DNA from: Bacteroidales bacterium
GTDB lineage: Bacteria; Bacteroidota; Bacteroidia; Bacteroidales; Paludibacteraceae
Direction of reading: 5' to 3'
Length of the DNA stretch: 64,000 bases
NCBI GenBank assembly: GCA_004557405.1
Contig: SFDZ01000001.1
Span: forward strand, 46,043 to 110,042
Shown piece after piece: positions 24,322-33,406 of this stretch (positions are counted from its first letter, which is position 1; each line of letters opens with the position of its first letter). The notes under the pieces were generated by a model that was not told the origin of the DNA, made no database searches, and worked only from the letters and a program-made list of their open reading frames with translations. The translations under genes and the position numbers were made by a program.

Positions 24322-26397
24322 ATGTACAAACATTTCATTCAAAAACGTGCGTACCGTTTCCGACGATTTTGTCGGGCGAAGTATGCGGCGTTTCGGTCGG
24401 TGCACCTCGAAGTGTGCATCGGACATGTGGCAAGTTACATTGCCGAAAAACAGTTGGTTAAGTCAAAGATTACAAACACATTGGTTTGCTTTGTGGCTTT
24501 AATGTGTTCTCCGTTGGCACTCTTTGCCGACGACGAAACCGATGGTTTCGACATACAAAATCTTTCCGAAGTTTCGGTTGTCGCAGTCAAACAACAGGTA
24601 GCCGGCGAGGCGCTGCATGTCGTTTCTACCATCACTGCACAACAACTTCAATCCTTCCCGACAACCACCCTCAACGAATTACTCGATTATTTACCCGGCA
24701 TCGACATCCGCACACGCGGAGCCAACGGGGCACAGGCCGACATCTCGATGCGCGGCGGCACATTCGACCAAGTGCTGATTTTGCTCAACGGCGTGAACAT
24801 CACCGATGTACATACCGGCCATGCCAATCTCGACATCCCGCTCGATTTGAGCACGGTGGAACGTGTCGAAATTTTGCAGGGAACGTCGGTCAGCCAATTC
24901 GGATTGTCGGCTTTCAGCGGCGCTATCAACATTGTAACAAACACCACGGATCAGCGGTGCGTGAAAGCCAAAGTCGATGGCGGCGATTTCGGCTATTTTG
25001 CGCCGGCACTCGATTTTCGCTACAACAAAAACAAATGGCGTTTCGAACTGTCGGGCAACTACAACCAATCCACCGGCTACATCGACAACACCGACTACAA
25101 ATATGGTAACCTCTATTTCAATGCGCACTGTGCCGATTCGGTTACCGGCGAGTGGAGTTTGCAACTCGGCGGCCAACTGAAAGGCTTTGGCAGCAATTCG
25201 TTCTATTCGCTCAAATATCCCGATCAATACGAAGCCACGAAGACGATTTTTGGCGCATTGACCTGGCAAAAACAAATCCGATTTTTCTCGATGGAATCGG
25301 GCATTTTTTATCGTCGGCACTACGACCGTTTCGAACTCTTTCGCGAAGGCGTGGCCGAATTTCCAACATGGTACACAGGACACAATTATCATGTTGCCGA
25401 TGCGGCGGGCATCAATTTCAAAGCCTCGTTTTTGTACAACATCGGCAAAACAGCCGTCGGCATCGAAGTGCGCGACGAACACATCTTCAGCAACGTGCTC
25501 GGCGATGTGCTGGACGAACCTAAACATGTGGCCGGCGCCGCCGATTCCATCTGCTATACCAAATCGAAAAACCGATTGAATATCAACTATTTCGCCGAAC
25601 AGACATTCTATGCCGGCAATTTTTTGGCATCGATAGGTGTGTCGGGCAACTACAATTCGATGTTTCGAAACAACTTCGCGTGCACGGCCAACGTCGGTTA
25701 TACATTCGACACCGATGGCGCCGTGTTTGTCAATGTCAGTCGTGCGTTGCGCCTGCCTACGTTCACTGACCTCTATTATCAGAGCGCCACGCAAACAGCC
25801 AATCCTAACCTGAAACCCGAACAGAGTATGACGGCCGAGGTGGGCGCACACTGGGGACGCAAGGGCTTTCGCGTCAGCCTGAATGCGTACTATCGTGTCG
25901 GCAAGGACCTGATTGACTGGGTGAAAGCGCCCGAAGAGGAAAAATGGCGCAGCGTCAACCATACGCGTGTCGATGCGTTTGGCGGCGAAGTTATGGTCGG
26001 CTACAAATACGGCTATTGGCTGAAAAATCTGGAAGTCGGTTATGCCTATTGCCAACTCGACAAGGACGCCGGCGACCTGCTGTCGAAATATGCGCTCGAC
26101 TATTTGAAACACAAATTGACCGTCAACGTGGCGCATGGCATTTACAAAGGTTTTGGCGCAAGTTGGCAATTCACTTTCCAGCAGCGCGAAGGCAACTACA
26201 CCGACAAGGAGGGAACCGTGCAAAACTATCAGCCGGTTTATCTGCTCGACGGGCGTGTCTATTGGCAGAATGCCAAACTCAATGTCTATGTCGAGGCGAG
26301 CAACCTCATTGGTCAGCGCTACTACGACTACGGCGGCATTGAGCAACCCGGTCGTTGGTTCAAGGCCGGCATCGCTGTCAATCTGGATGTGGAATAA
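24322..26397 (+). CDS. TonB-dependent outer-membrane receptor
   Basis: The 691-residue protein has a plug domain (about 75-205: VSTITAQQLQSFPTTTLNELLDYLPGIDIR-type segment, ISMRGGTF, VERVEILQG) and a 22-strand-type barrel ending in WFKAGIAVNLDVE. The absence of an N-terminal carboxypeptidase-like repeat and of a neighbouring SusD gene separates it from SusC polysaccharide importers. The short plug and barrel resemble BtuB/siderophore receptors, so cobalamin, heme or a metal chelate is the likely cargo. The signal peptide core (about 48-70) is preceded by an Arg-rich extension with RFCRAKYAAFRSVH, a pattern I recall from other Bacteroidales receptors. Confidence 0.88.
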   Translation: MYKHFIQKRAYRFRRFCRAKYAAFRSVHLEVCIGHVASYIAEKQLVKSKITNTLVCFVALMCSPLALFADDETDGFDIQNLSEVSVVAVKQQVAGEALHVVSTITAQQLQSFPTTTLNELLDYLPGIDIRTRGANGAQADISMRGGTFDQVLILLNGVNITDVHTGHANLDIPLDLSTVERVEILQGTSVSQFGLSAFSGAINIVTNTTDQRCVKAKVDGGDFGYFAPALDFRYNKNKWRFELSGNYNQSTGYIDNTDYKYGNLYFNAHCADSVTGEWSLQLGGQLKGFGSNSFYSLKYPDQYEATKTIFGALTWQKQIRFFSMESGIFYRRHYDRFELFREGVAEFPTWYTGHNYHVADAAGINFKASFLYNIGKTAVGIEVRDEHIFSNVLGDVLDEPKHVAGAADSICYTKSKNRLNINYFAEQTFYAGNFLASIGVSGNYNSMFRNNFACTANVGYTFDTDGAVFVNVSRALRLPTFTDLYYQSATQTANPNLKPEQSMTAEVGAHWGRKGFRVSLNAYYRVGKDLIDWVKAPEEEKWRSVNHTRVDAFGGEVMVGYKYGYWLKNLEVGYAYCQLDKDAGDLLSKYALDYLKHKLTVNVAHGIYKGFGASWQFTFQQREGNYTDKEGTVQNYQPVYLLDGRVYWQNAKLNVYVEASNLIGQRYYDYGGIEQPGRWFKAGIAVNLDVE

Positions 26398-26419
26398 TGG
26401 ACTTTTTCCCAAATATGCG

Positions 26420-26453
26420 CGGGGCGAATTTTCATATTCGTCCCGTTTTTTTT
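26420..26453. terminator. Terminator of the TonB receptor gene
   Basis: A 10-bp stem (26420-26429 with 26436-26445, one G-T) and 6-base loop are followed by eight T. It lies between convergent genes. Confidence 0.8.
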
Positions 26454-27537
26454 ACCATCTCTTTTTTCTGAATAATCCGGCAAAAACGGCAAAAATCACA
26501 TAAATCGGGTAGAGGACACTCAAAAGCGCAGCGTGTACTATCAGTCGTTTTTGCGATAAAAACGGCAAAAACACGCTTAAAATAGCCGAATCGGCCATAA
26601 ATTTAGTGGCGAATGCTATCGCAAAGGGAACAATGAAACCTCGATTGAAAAAAATTCCGATGAAATCGGCGAAAATCAACACCGATGTAGCAAAAACGAT
26701 GCATGCCGCAGCGATGGTCTGCGGGTCGGTGTACGATTTGGCTTTCGATGTCCAGCGGCCGCGCTGGCGCAGAAATTTGCCGAGGGTCGCTTGCGGCTGT
26801 GTGGTAACAACTGTGTCGGCGGCTTTTAGAAAACGGATGCGGTACCGAGCGCGCTTGGCAGCAAACAACAAAAATTGGTCGTCGCCCGAAATCTCGCGGT
26901 CGTACAGTTGCCCGGAAAGTTCGATGAAAACGCTTTTTTTGAAGGCCAAATTGGCACCGTTGCACATGATGGGCATACGCAGTGCGCAGGCGCCGGCGGT
27001 CGATGCAATGAGCGATGCAAATTCCAATGCTTGCAGTTGGGCGAACAGCGATTTTTGTGTATCGATGCGCACGCCGCCAAGCAGCAAATCGGGATTTTCG
27101 GTATCGAAATAGGCGGCAATAGTTTGCAGATGTGTCGGTGGCAGTGTGCAGTCGGCATCGGTGCAAACTACAATGGCGTGCTGCGTGCGTTCGACAGCTT
27201 CGCGCAGGGCGTTTTTTTTACCCGTTTTTTCGGTGGAAAAATAGGTGGCGAAAGGGTGATTTTGGCAGAATTCATCGAGAATTTTCGCTGTTTGGTCGGT
27301 CGAGTGGTCGTTGGCAAAAACAACTTCGAATGCCGGATGTGTTTGTGCCGCAACGGAGGCCAACAGACGTGGCAGATTTTCGGCTTCGTTTTTGCAGCAT
27401 ACAACGAGCGAAACGGGCGGTTTCATCGGCGTTTTTGGCAAAAATGGTTTCTGCCTCAGCCAGCCGATGGTAAAGGCGCCAATCGTCAGCACATAGAGTG
27501 CCACGAAACAATATGTTGTGATTGCAACGATGCTCAT
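26452..27537 (-). CDS. Membrane glycosyltransferase, GT2 family
   Basis: The 361-residue protein has an N-terminal membrane helix, a GT-A domain (about 40-270) and several C-terminal membrane helices (about 275-355). Catalytic motifs are VVCCKNEAENLP, FANDHSTD, the DxD metal site in CTDADCTL, the acceptor-binding GDDQ-like (ISGDDQFLL) and RQRGRW (QxxRW-type). Such processive or lipid-linked GT2 enzymes build surface glycans or glycolipids. It closes the leftward operon containing comF and dgkA. The start here overlaps none of comF; an upstream in-frame ATG would overlap it. Confidence 0.87.
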   Translation of the reverse strand: MSIVAITTYCFVALYVLTIGAFTIGWLRQKPFLPKTPMKPPVSLVVCCKNEAENLPRLLASVAAQTHPAFEVVFANDHSTDQTAKILDEFCQNHPFATYFSTEKTGKKNALREAVERTQHAIVVCTDADCTLPPTHLQTIAAYFDTENPDLLLGGVRIDTQKSLFAQLQALEFASLIASTAGACALRMPIMCNGANLAFKKSVFIELSGQLYDREISGDDQFLLFAAKRARYRIRFLKAADTVVTTQPQATLGKFLRQRGRWTSKAKSYTDPQTIAAACIVFATSVLIFADFIGIFFNRGFIVPFAIAFATKFMADSAILSVFLPFLSQKRLIVHAALLSVLYPIYVIFAVFAGLFRKKRW

Positions 27538-27550
27538 GGCGATTACGAGT

Positions 27551-28246
27551 TTAGGCGGCTGCCAACGTGAATACCGAGATGCGCGCACTCGGACATTTGG
27601 CTTTGACGGCTTCGGCGCAGGCTATCAGAGTCGAACCGGTGGTCAACACATCATCGACTATCAGAATGTGCTTGTTTTCAAATAGTTGCGCATCGTGAAT
27701 GTCGAATATTCCTTTTGTGTTTTCCCAGCGTTCGTACACCGATTTTTTTGTTTGTGTCGGATTCTCGATGGCGCGATAGAGATTGGTTGTTTCTACCGGC
27801 ACGCGCATCACTTCGGACAGGCCGTCGGCTATGCACTCGGCTTGATTGTAACCGCGTTTGGCCATTTTTTTTGGGTGCAACGGTACCGGAACGATATAGT
27901 CAATCGTCTGAAAATCGGCTGATTCCAGCAGTTCGCTGCCGGCATATTTGCCCATCACGAAACCGATGTCGCGCCCGTCTTTGTATTTCAGTTGGTGCAG
28001 TATCGAGCGGTATTTCGACCCTTTGGCAAAGTAGTAGAATGCGGTGGCGCGCTCGAGGTCCACTTTGCCCCAAAAGCGTTTCTCGAGTTTGTTGTCGCGC
28101 TCGAGGTGCAGGCGTGTTCGTGGCAGGTGCAGCAGACAATCCATGCAGATTATCTCCTCGCCAACGGTCAGATTGTTGCCGCAGGCACAACACAAATTCG
28201 GGTAAAAAATGCCGATGAAATGGCCTAAAATCTCTCTGAACGTCAT
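27551..28246 (-). CDS. comF: ComF family phosphoribosyltransferase-like protein
   Basis: The 231-residue protein has an N-terminal four-Cys zinc finger (CCACG ... CMDCL, about residues 19-40) and a C-terminal type I phosphoribosyltransferase domain with the PRPP loop ILIVDDVLTTGST (about 196-208). The middle holds PVPLHPKKMAKRGYNQAE, typical of ComF/GntX. ComF supports natural DNA uptake in competent bacteria, probably in single-strand handling; other competence genes are not in the window. It starts one base after the dgkA stop and is translationally linked to it. Confidence 0.9.
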   Translation of the reverse strand: MTFREILGHFIGIFYPNLCCACGNNLTVGEEIICMDCLLHLPRTRLHLERDNKLEKRFWGKVDLERATAFYYFAKGSKYRSILHQLKYKDGRDIGFVMGKYAGSELLESADFQTIDYIVPVPLHPKKMAKRGYNQAECIADGLSEVMRVPVETTNLYRAIENPTQTKKSVYERWENTKGIFDIHDAQLFENKHILIVDDVLTTGSTLIACAEAVKAKCPSARISVFTLAAA

Positions 28247-28247
28247 A

Positions 28248-28616
28248 TCAGAATAGGGCGATGATTTTTGGTACAAAAATTATCAGACCAACGACGGCGG
28301 CCGCTATAGCGCACACCAACACGGCACCGGCAGCCACATCTTTCACAAATCGGATGTTGTCGTTGCGTTCGGCACTGACGGTGTCGGCCAATTTTTCGAT
28401 GGCGGTGTTCAGCATCTCGGCACCAAACACCATGCCGATGCACAGCGCGCAGGCAATCCATTCGCCGACCGAAATCCGAAACCCGATGCCGGCGGCAATC
28501 ACACACGCAGTGACGAACAAATGAAATTTCATGTTGCGCTCGCTGCGAACGGCTGCCGCCATGCCTGCAAATGCGTAGGCAAATCCTTTGAAAAATTTGA
28601 CGATGGTGGCTTTCAT
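28248..28616 (-). CDS. dgkA: Diacylglycerol/undecaprenol kinase family protein
   Basis: The 122-residue protein has an amphipathic N-terminus, ERNMKFHLF, and three membrane helices. The active-site signature GMVFGAEMLNTAIEKLAD lies in the middle, with conserved Glu and Asn. Gram-positive-like members of this size phosphorylate undecaprenol, while the enterobacterial DgkA acts on diacylglycerol; the sequence cannot decide between them. Its start lies one base beyond the stop of the preceding exported-protein gene, and comF follows at once, so the operon is tightly packed. Confidence 0.88.
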   Translation of the reverse strand: MKATIVKFFKGFAYAFAGMAAAVRSERNMKFHLFVTACVIAAGIGFRISVGEWIACALCIGMVFGAEMLNTAIEKLADTVSAERNDNIRFVKDVAAGAVLVCAIAAAVVGLIIFVPKIIALF

Positions 28617-28617
28617 A

Positions 28618-30120
28618 CTATTCCGCAAAATGTTTGTAGGGCAGCGCTTTCTCCACCTCTTCGTCGATGGCTTTGACGCGGTTGTGCAAAAAGTCGTCGA
28701 TGCTCCAACCATAAATTTTCTGCTCTTTTGCAAGGTTGTCGAGGTCTTTGTCTTGCATCTTTTTGTCGCGGCGAATCAACTCTTTGTCGCTCGGTCGACA
28801 CTGCGGGTCGCCTTTGTAGGTAACGATTTCGGTGCCTATCTCGCCGACGCTGTATTTGCCGGCTTCTTCTATCGTGCCGATAGTCTGTGCCGAGTCGGCG
28901 CGCAAATCGACAATATCGAACGTGTAGTCGATGTCCATCACCGATTCAATCCACATCTTGTGCAGGCGACCTTGATACATGTTGAAGTTTTCGGTGCCGT
29001 CGTTTTGCGCTTTGCCTTTGTTGTACTCTTTTTCGCTGATCTCTTTTTCGCTGACGATGCCATCTTTCGATGTCTTTTGCATAAATTTCACCACGTTTTT
29101 GTCCTTGTCGTTTTTGCGGTGGGCGTACTTGTAGTTGCCAAACGTTTTGCTGTCGTACTCAAACAGCAGTGCGCAACGCTGTTGTTGTAGTTGTTCGCGC
29201 GTCAGTCCCTGCATGCTTGCGAAATCGAAATAGGCAGGGAATGTTTTCTGAAGTTGTTTCAAGGTCTTTTCGCTCAGTTTGTCGGATGTGGTTCCGGCAA
29301 CATCGACAACGGCCACGGTCAACACGCCGCGTTTGTGCGCCAAACGTTCTTTGTCGGCGGCGTCGCGGAAACTATCCACCATGGCGTAGTAGCGTGCCGC
29401 ATCGTATTGTGCCTGATATTTCTCTTTGACGAAAAGTTTTTCGGCTTTGTCGTAGAATATGGCTTGCAGACGTTCGCGGTCGGGGGCTATGCGTGCGCAC
29501 ATTGCCGAATCGGTGGCGTGGCGTGCCATTATGTCGTTGAACAGTTGCAGCGCTTTTGCAAGTTCCTCCTCTTTCGACGATTGCGCCAGCGCGTGTGCAA
29601 AAGGCAGTTCCACACTGTCCTGATAGTTTGCGACGAGGGTGGCGTAGGTCGCGCTGAAACGACCGGCGTTGGCCATTACGGCAATGCCGGCGCGTTTTTG
29701 GTCGAGGTCTTTGCCTTTGTCGCATAGTTTGCGACCTTCGGCGTAGTAGTGGGCGGCCACTTTTTCGTTGATGTCGTGTTGCAGCGAGTCGTAATCGACG
29801 TGCGACACGCTGTCCCACTTACCTTCGGCCACTAAACGTTCCATGCGTGTTTGCAGGTTGTTCCACGCCTCGCACTCCGTTGCCAACTGTTCGTAGAGTG
29901 CCGGTTTTTTTTGTGCTGCCGTTTGGCGGGCGGCAATCTCTTTCAGCGCTTTGGCGTACGATTTTTGCAGTGCTTTTTGCTCCGATTTCAAGGCTTTTTT
30001 GTTGGTGGCAAAACTCACCTTTTCGGCTTGCGATAGTGCTTCGGCTATGGCATTTTGAGCAAATATGTTACCCGCGCCGATGCTTAAAAGAATGATTGAA
30101 AGAGTGATGATTTTTTTCAT
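28618..30120 (-). CDS. Exported protein of unknown function, Lys/Glu-rich
   Basis: The 500-residue product has a Sec signal peptide (about 1-22, ...IFAQ) followed by a long, highly charged helical region (about 25-230) rich in Lys, Glu, Ala and Gln with coiled-coil character. A more globular segment follows (about 255-500) containing GVLTVAVVDVAGTTSDKL, KMWIESVMDIDYTFDI and a basic/acidic tail. There is no lipobox or membrane segment. I do not recognise the family. It heads the operon with dgkA, comF and a GT2 gene, so an envelope role is plausible but not shown. The chosen start precedes the signal peptide directly. Confidence 0.75.
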   Translation of the reverse strand: MKKIITLSIILLSIGAGNIFAQNAIAEALSQAEKVSFATNKKALKSEQKALQKSYAKALKEIAARQTAAQKKPALYEQLATECEAWNNLQTRMERLVAEGKWDSVSHVDYDSLQHDINEKVAAHYYAEGRKLCDKGKDLDQKRAGIAVMANAGRFSATYATLVANYQDSVELPFAHALAQSSKEEELAKALQLFNDIMARHATDSAMCARIAPDRERLQAIFYDKAEKLFVKEKYQAQYDAARYYAMVDSFRDAADKERLAHKRGVLTVAVVDVAGTTSDKLSEKTLKQLQKTFPAYFDFASMQGLTREQLQQQRCALLFEYDSKTFGNYKYAHRKNDKDKNVVKFMQKTSKDGIVSEKEISEKEYNKGKAQNDGTENFNMYQGRLHKMWIESVMDIDYTFDIVDLRADSAQTIGTIEEAGKYSVGEIGTEIVTYKGDPQCRPSDKELIRRDKKMQDKDLDNLAKEQKIYGWSIDDFLHNRVKAIDEEVEKALPYKHFAE

Positions 30121-30178
30121 AATATTTGTTTGTTTATGGTTGTTTTTGTACGTTTTCATCGCTATTTTTTAATTTTTG

Positions 30179-30201
30179 TTATTTAGATTTTGTCTAAATA
30201 A
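30179..30201. other. Perfect 9-bp inverted repeat between recG and the exported-protein gene
   Basis: TTATTTAGA (30179-30187) and TCTAAATAA (30193-30201) flank TTTTG. It has no T-tract on either strand and lies 3 bases beyond the end of recG, about 60 bases upstream of the next gene's start. It may be an operator. Confidence 0.45.
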
Positions 30202-30203
30202 TA

Positions 30204-32297
30204 TTAACTAATGACGCCCCAATTGATGATGCTTTTGGTCAGTTTGGCCAACTGCAAAGTTAAGCATTTATTTTCTTCGTTTGTCAGTTCGGGGTCTTTT
30301 TCGAGCAGGTCGCGTGCCACGGTGCGTGCTGTTTGCAGTATTTTGCCGTCGTGCGCAAGGTTGGCTATCTTCAGGTCGAAGGGCAGTCCGCTTTGTTGTG
30401 TGCCATCGATGTCGCCGGGGCCGCGCAGGTTCAGGTCGGCTTCGGCAATCACAAATCCGTCGGTGGAATCGACCATTATCTGCAAACGTTTGCGGGTGTC
30501 GTTCGATAGTTCGTAGCGCGACATAAGTATGCAGTAACTTTGGTCGGCGCCGCGCCCTACGCGTCCGCGTAGTTGGTGCAGTTGCGATAGGCCGAATCGT
30601 TCGGCGTTTTCGATGACCATCACCGAGGCGTTTGGTACGTTCACACCCACTTCTATCACCGTGGTGGCAACCATTATTTGTGTTTTTCCTTCGGCGAAAG
30701 CGGTCATTTCGCGTTCTTTGTCGGCGGCTTTCATTTTGCCGTGCACCATGCTTATCTTGTAGTCGGGAAAGGCCTCGCGCACTTGTTGGTAGCCGTTTTC
30801 GAGGTCTTTCAGGTCGAGTTTTTCCGATTCCTGAATCAGCGGATAGACGATGTACACTTGGCGGCCGGCGTCAATCTGTTTTTTCAAAAATTGGTTGAGT
30901 GCCTCGCGTTTGTTGTCGAAATAGTGATAGGTGGCTATCGGTTTGCGTCCGGGCGGCAGTTCGTCGATGACACTCACCTCCAAGTCGCCGTAGATGGTCA
31001 TGGCCAACGTGCGCGGAATGGGTGTGGCGGTCATCACCAGAATGTGTGGCGGCTGTATGTTTTTTGCCCACAGTTTGGCGCGCTGTGCCACCCCGAAACG
31101 GTGTTGCTCGTCGATGACGACCAATCCCAGATTTTTGAACACGACATTGTCTTCGATGAGTGCGTGCGTGCCGATGAGCAGTTGCAGGCTACCGTTTTGC
31201 AACTCTGTGGCTATGGTTTCGCGCTCCGAGCGCTTGGTCGAACCGGTGAGCAGGCGTACGTTCAGGCCTATGTGTGCTACTTGTTCCGATATGGATTGGT
31301 AGTGTTGTGTGGCCAAAATTTCGGTCGGAGCCATAATGCAGGCCTGAAATCCGTTGTCCACGGCAATGAGCGCGGTCATCAGCGCTACCATGGTTTTGCC
31401 GCTACCCACATCGCCTTGCAGCAGGCGGTTCATCTGTTTGCCCGAGGCCAAGTCGGCACGAATTTCTTTCAGTACGCGTTTTTGGGCGCCGGTCAGCGCA
31501 AAGGGCAGACACTCATGGTAGAAGCGGTTGAACATGTCGCCGATGGTGCCGAAAATGTAGCCGCGATATTTCTGCTCGCGCAACTTGGTTTGACGAATGA
31601 TGCTGAGTTGAATGAAAAATAGTTCCTCAAATTTCAGGCGGCGCTGTGCCTGTTCGAGCAGTTGCACGTTTTTCGGGAAATGGATGTTGTGTATGGCATC
31701 GTGGCGAGGCATCAGGGCGAATTGCCGCACCATGTCGTCGGGCAGGGTCTCGGGTATTTGCAGCGTGGGGTCGCTCAGTGCCGTGTAAATCATTTTGTGC
31801 AGTGCGGCCGAGTTTAGAAACGACGATTTCATCTTTTCCGTCGTGTTGTAGTGTGCCTGCAAACCCTGAATTTTTTGCTCTGCGCCGTCTATCAATATGT
31901 CTATTTCGGGGTGTGCTATGTTGAGTAATCGGCCATAGCGTTGAGGCTTGCCGAAAATGATGTATGGTTGGTTGATGCGGTATCTCTCTGTAACAAATTT
32001 CAAGCCTTTGAACCATACAAGTTCCATGGTGCCTGTGCCGTCGGCAATGGTGGCCACGAGGCGTTGCGACCGGCCTTCGCCGCGTTTTTCGAACCTTACG
32101 ATGCGTGCTTTCAGTTGTATGTAAGGCAGATTTTCGTTGGCTTCGCGTATGGTGTAGAAACGGCTGCGGTCAACGTATTTGTAGGGATAATAAGTAACCA
32201 AATCCTCGACCGTGCGAATGCCGAGTTCGGCCAAGAGTGTGGCGGCGCGTTTCGGCCCGACACCTTGCAGATAGTTTATGTCGGTGTTTAGAACCAC
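30204..32297 (-). CDS. recG: ATP-dependent DNA helicase RecG
   Basis: RecG remodels stalled replication forks and branch-migrates Holliday junctions. An N-terminal wedge domain (OB fold, about 50-190) begins with YLQGVGPKRAATL. The helicase motor has Walker A GDVGSGKT, motif Ia APTEILATQH, the DEQH box IDEQHRFG, motif III MTATPIPRTLA, and the C-terminal motifs including LHQLRGRVGRG. The family N-terminus (..DINYLQGVGPKRA) starts only a few residues after a GTG (32297), and no ATG is suitably placed; the longer open frame reaches into the upstream gene. With this GTG the protein has 697 residues, the normal length. Confidence 0.93.
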   Translation of the reverse strand: MVLNTDINYLQGVGPKRAATLLAELGIRTVEDLVTYYPYKYVDRSRFYTIREANENLPYIQLKARIVRFEKRGEGRSQRLVATIADGTGTMELVWFKGLKFVTERYRINQPYIIFGKPQRYGRLLNIAHPEIDILIDGAEQKIQGLQAHYNTTEKMKSSFLNSAALHKMIYTALSDPTLQIPETLPDDMVRQFALMPRHDAIHNIHFPKNVQLLEQAQRRLKFEELFFIQLSIIRQTKLREQKYRGYIFGTIGDMFNRFYHECLPFALTGAQKRVLKEIRADLASGKQMNRLLQGDVGSGKTMVALMTALIAVDNGFQACIMAPTEILATQHYQSISEQVAHIGLNVRLLTGSTKRSERETIATELQNGSLQLLIGTHALIEDNVVFKNLGLVVIDEQHRFGVAQRAKLWAKNIQPPHILVMTATPIPRTLAMTIYGDLEVSVIDELPPGRKPIATYHYFDNKREALNQFLKKQIDAGRQVYIVYPLIQESEKLDLKDLENGYQQVREAFPDYKISMVHGKMKAADKEREMTAFAEGKTQIMVATTVIEVGVNVPNASVMVIENAERFGLSQLHQLRGRVGRGADQSYCILMSRYELSNDTRKRLQIMVDSTDGFVIAEADLNLRGPGDIDGTQQSGLPFDLKIANLAHDGKILQTARTVARDLLEKDPELTNEENKCLTLQLAKLTKSIINWGVIS

Positions 32298-32314
32298 TTG
32301 TTTTGCAGAAAAAT

Positions 32315-32329
32315 GCCGATGAAATCGGC
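32315..32329 (-). other. Small hairpin between the polyprenyl synthase gene and recG
   Basis: GCCGAT/ATCGGC with a three-base loop; on the minus strand it is followed by ATTTTTC. It is a weak terminator or attenuator before recG. Confidence 0.35.
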
Positions 32330-32355
32330 CGTTTTTTATTTTTTTGTCGTTTGCG

Positions 32356-33327
32356 TCAGTTGGTGCGCTGTAGCACGAAATCCAAAATGTCGCAAAGCGA
32401 TTTCTTTTCGGTCGAATCGGCAAAATCGGCCAAACAATCCATGGCTTTGCTGCGATATGCCTCCATTTGTTGTCGAGCGTATTCTATGCCGTCGTTTTGT
32501 GCCACGAAATCGTACAAAAAATCTTTGTTTTTATCGATTAAATCGTTGTTTTTTGCCATTTCGACAATGTGTGCTGATGTGGTTTTGCCGACCTGTTCCA
32601 TGGCGTGAATGATGGGCAGCGTGAATTTGCCTTCGCGCAGGTCGTTCAGCGTGGGTTTGCCTACTTGGGCTTGCGGCGTGTAGTCGAAAATGTCGTCTTT
32701 TATCTGAAAACAAATGCCGAGGTTTTCGCCGAAAGCGTACAGTTTGGCACATTGTTCGGGTGTTGCGCCGGCCGAAATGGCGCCGGCCTGCATACAGATG
32801 GCAAACAGTATGGCCGTTTTGCGACGAATGATTTCGTAGTAATGTTCTTCGGTTGTTTGTTGGTAGGCGTATTGCAGTTGCAGCAGTTCGCCGCGCGTAA
32901 TCTCTTTGCTCAACGTTACAAGGCATTGCAGCAAATCGTGGTTGTTGGTTTGCGCTATGCAGTCCATCGATTTGGTCAGCAGGTAGTCGCCCACGAGCAC
33001 TGCCGTGCGGTTGTCGAATTGCCGGTTCACCGACGGCATGCCGCGCCGTTCGTCGGCAGCATCTACCACGTCGTCGTGCAGCAGGCTGGCTGTGTGCAAC
33101 ACCTCCAAAGCCGTGGCGGCCATGTGTGTCGCTTGATTGATGCAGCCAATGGTTTTGGCGGCCAGCAAAGTCAGTATCGGACGTATTTGTTTGCCCCGAC
33201 GTTGGTGCACATAGCGCAAGGCAGCGTTCAACAGCGTGTCCGTCGATTGGAATACGGACGAAAACAATGCGTCGAACGTGTCCCATTCGGCGGCGATAGG
33301 TTGTTTTATGTCATTCAGAGTTGGCAT
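32356..33327 (-). CDS. Polyprenyl diphosphate synthase (octaprenyl/IspB-like)
   Basis: This trans-type long-chain prenyltransferase builds the isoprenoid side chain of menaquinone. The 323-residue all-helical protein has the first aspartate-rich motif in LLHDDVVDAADERRG (DDxxD, about 84-88), the second in QIKDDIFDY (about 211-216), and GKQIRPILTL in the isopentenyl-binding region. Chain length is set by residues before the first motif; small residues there suggest a long product, but this is not certain. It lies 58 bp upstream of the recG start on the same strand. Confidence 0.9.
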   Translation of the reverse strand: MPTLNDIKQPIAAEWDTFDALFSSVFQSTDTLLNAALRYVHQRRGKQIRPILTLLAAKTIGCINQATHMAATALEVLHTASLLHDDVVDAADERRGMPSVNRQFDNRTAVLVGDYLLTKSMDCIAQTNNHDLLQCLVTLSKEITRGELLQLQYAYQQTTEEHYYEIIRRKTAILFAICMQAGAISAGATPEQCAKLYAFGENLGICFQIKDDIFDYTPQAQVGKPTLNDLREGKFTLPIIHAMEQVGKTTSAHIVEMAKNNDLIDKNKDFLYDFVAQNDGIEYARQQMEAYRSKAMDCLADFADSTEKKSLCDILDFVLQRTN

Positions 33328-33351
33328 GCTTTGTCAAAAAAATCCAATTTG

Positions 33352-33359
33352 CAAAGATA
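33352..33359 (-). promoter_or_regulatory. -7 box of the polyprenyl synthase gene
   Basis: TATCTTTG on the minus strand, 24 bases before the start codon. No convincing -33 element was seen. Confidence 0.5.
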
Positions 33360-33406
33360 CGCAAAAAAATGCAATCCGAAATGTATGTCGTGCGAAAAAT
33401 GCGTTT

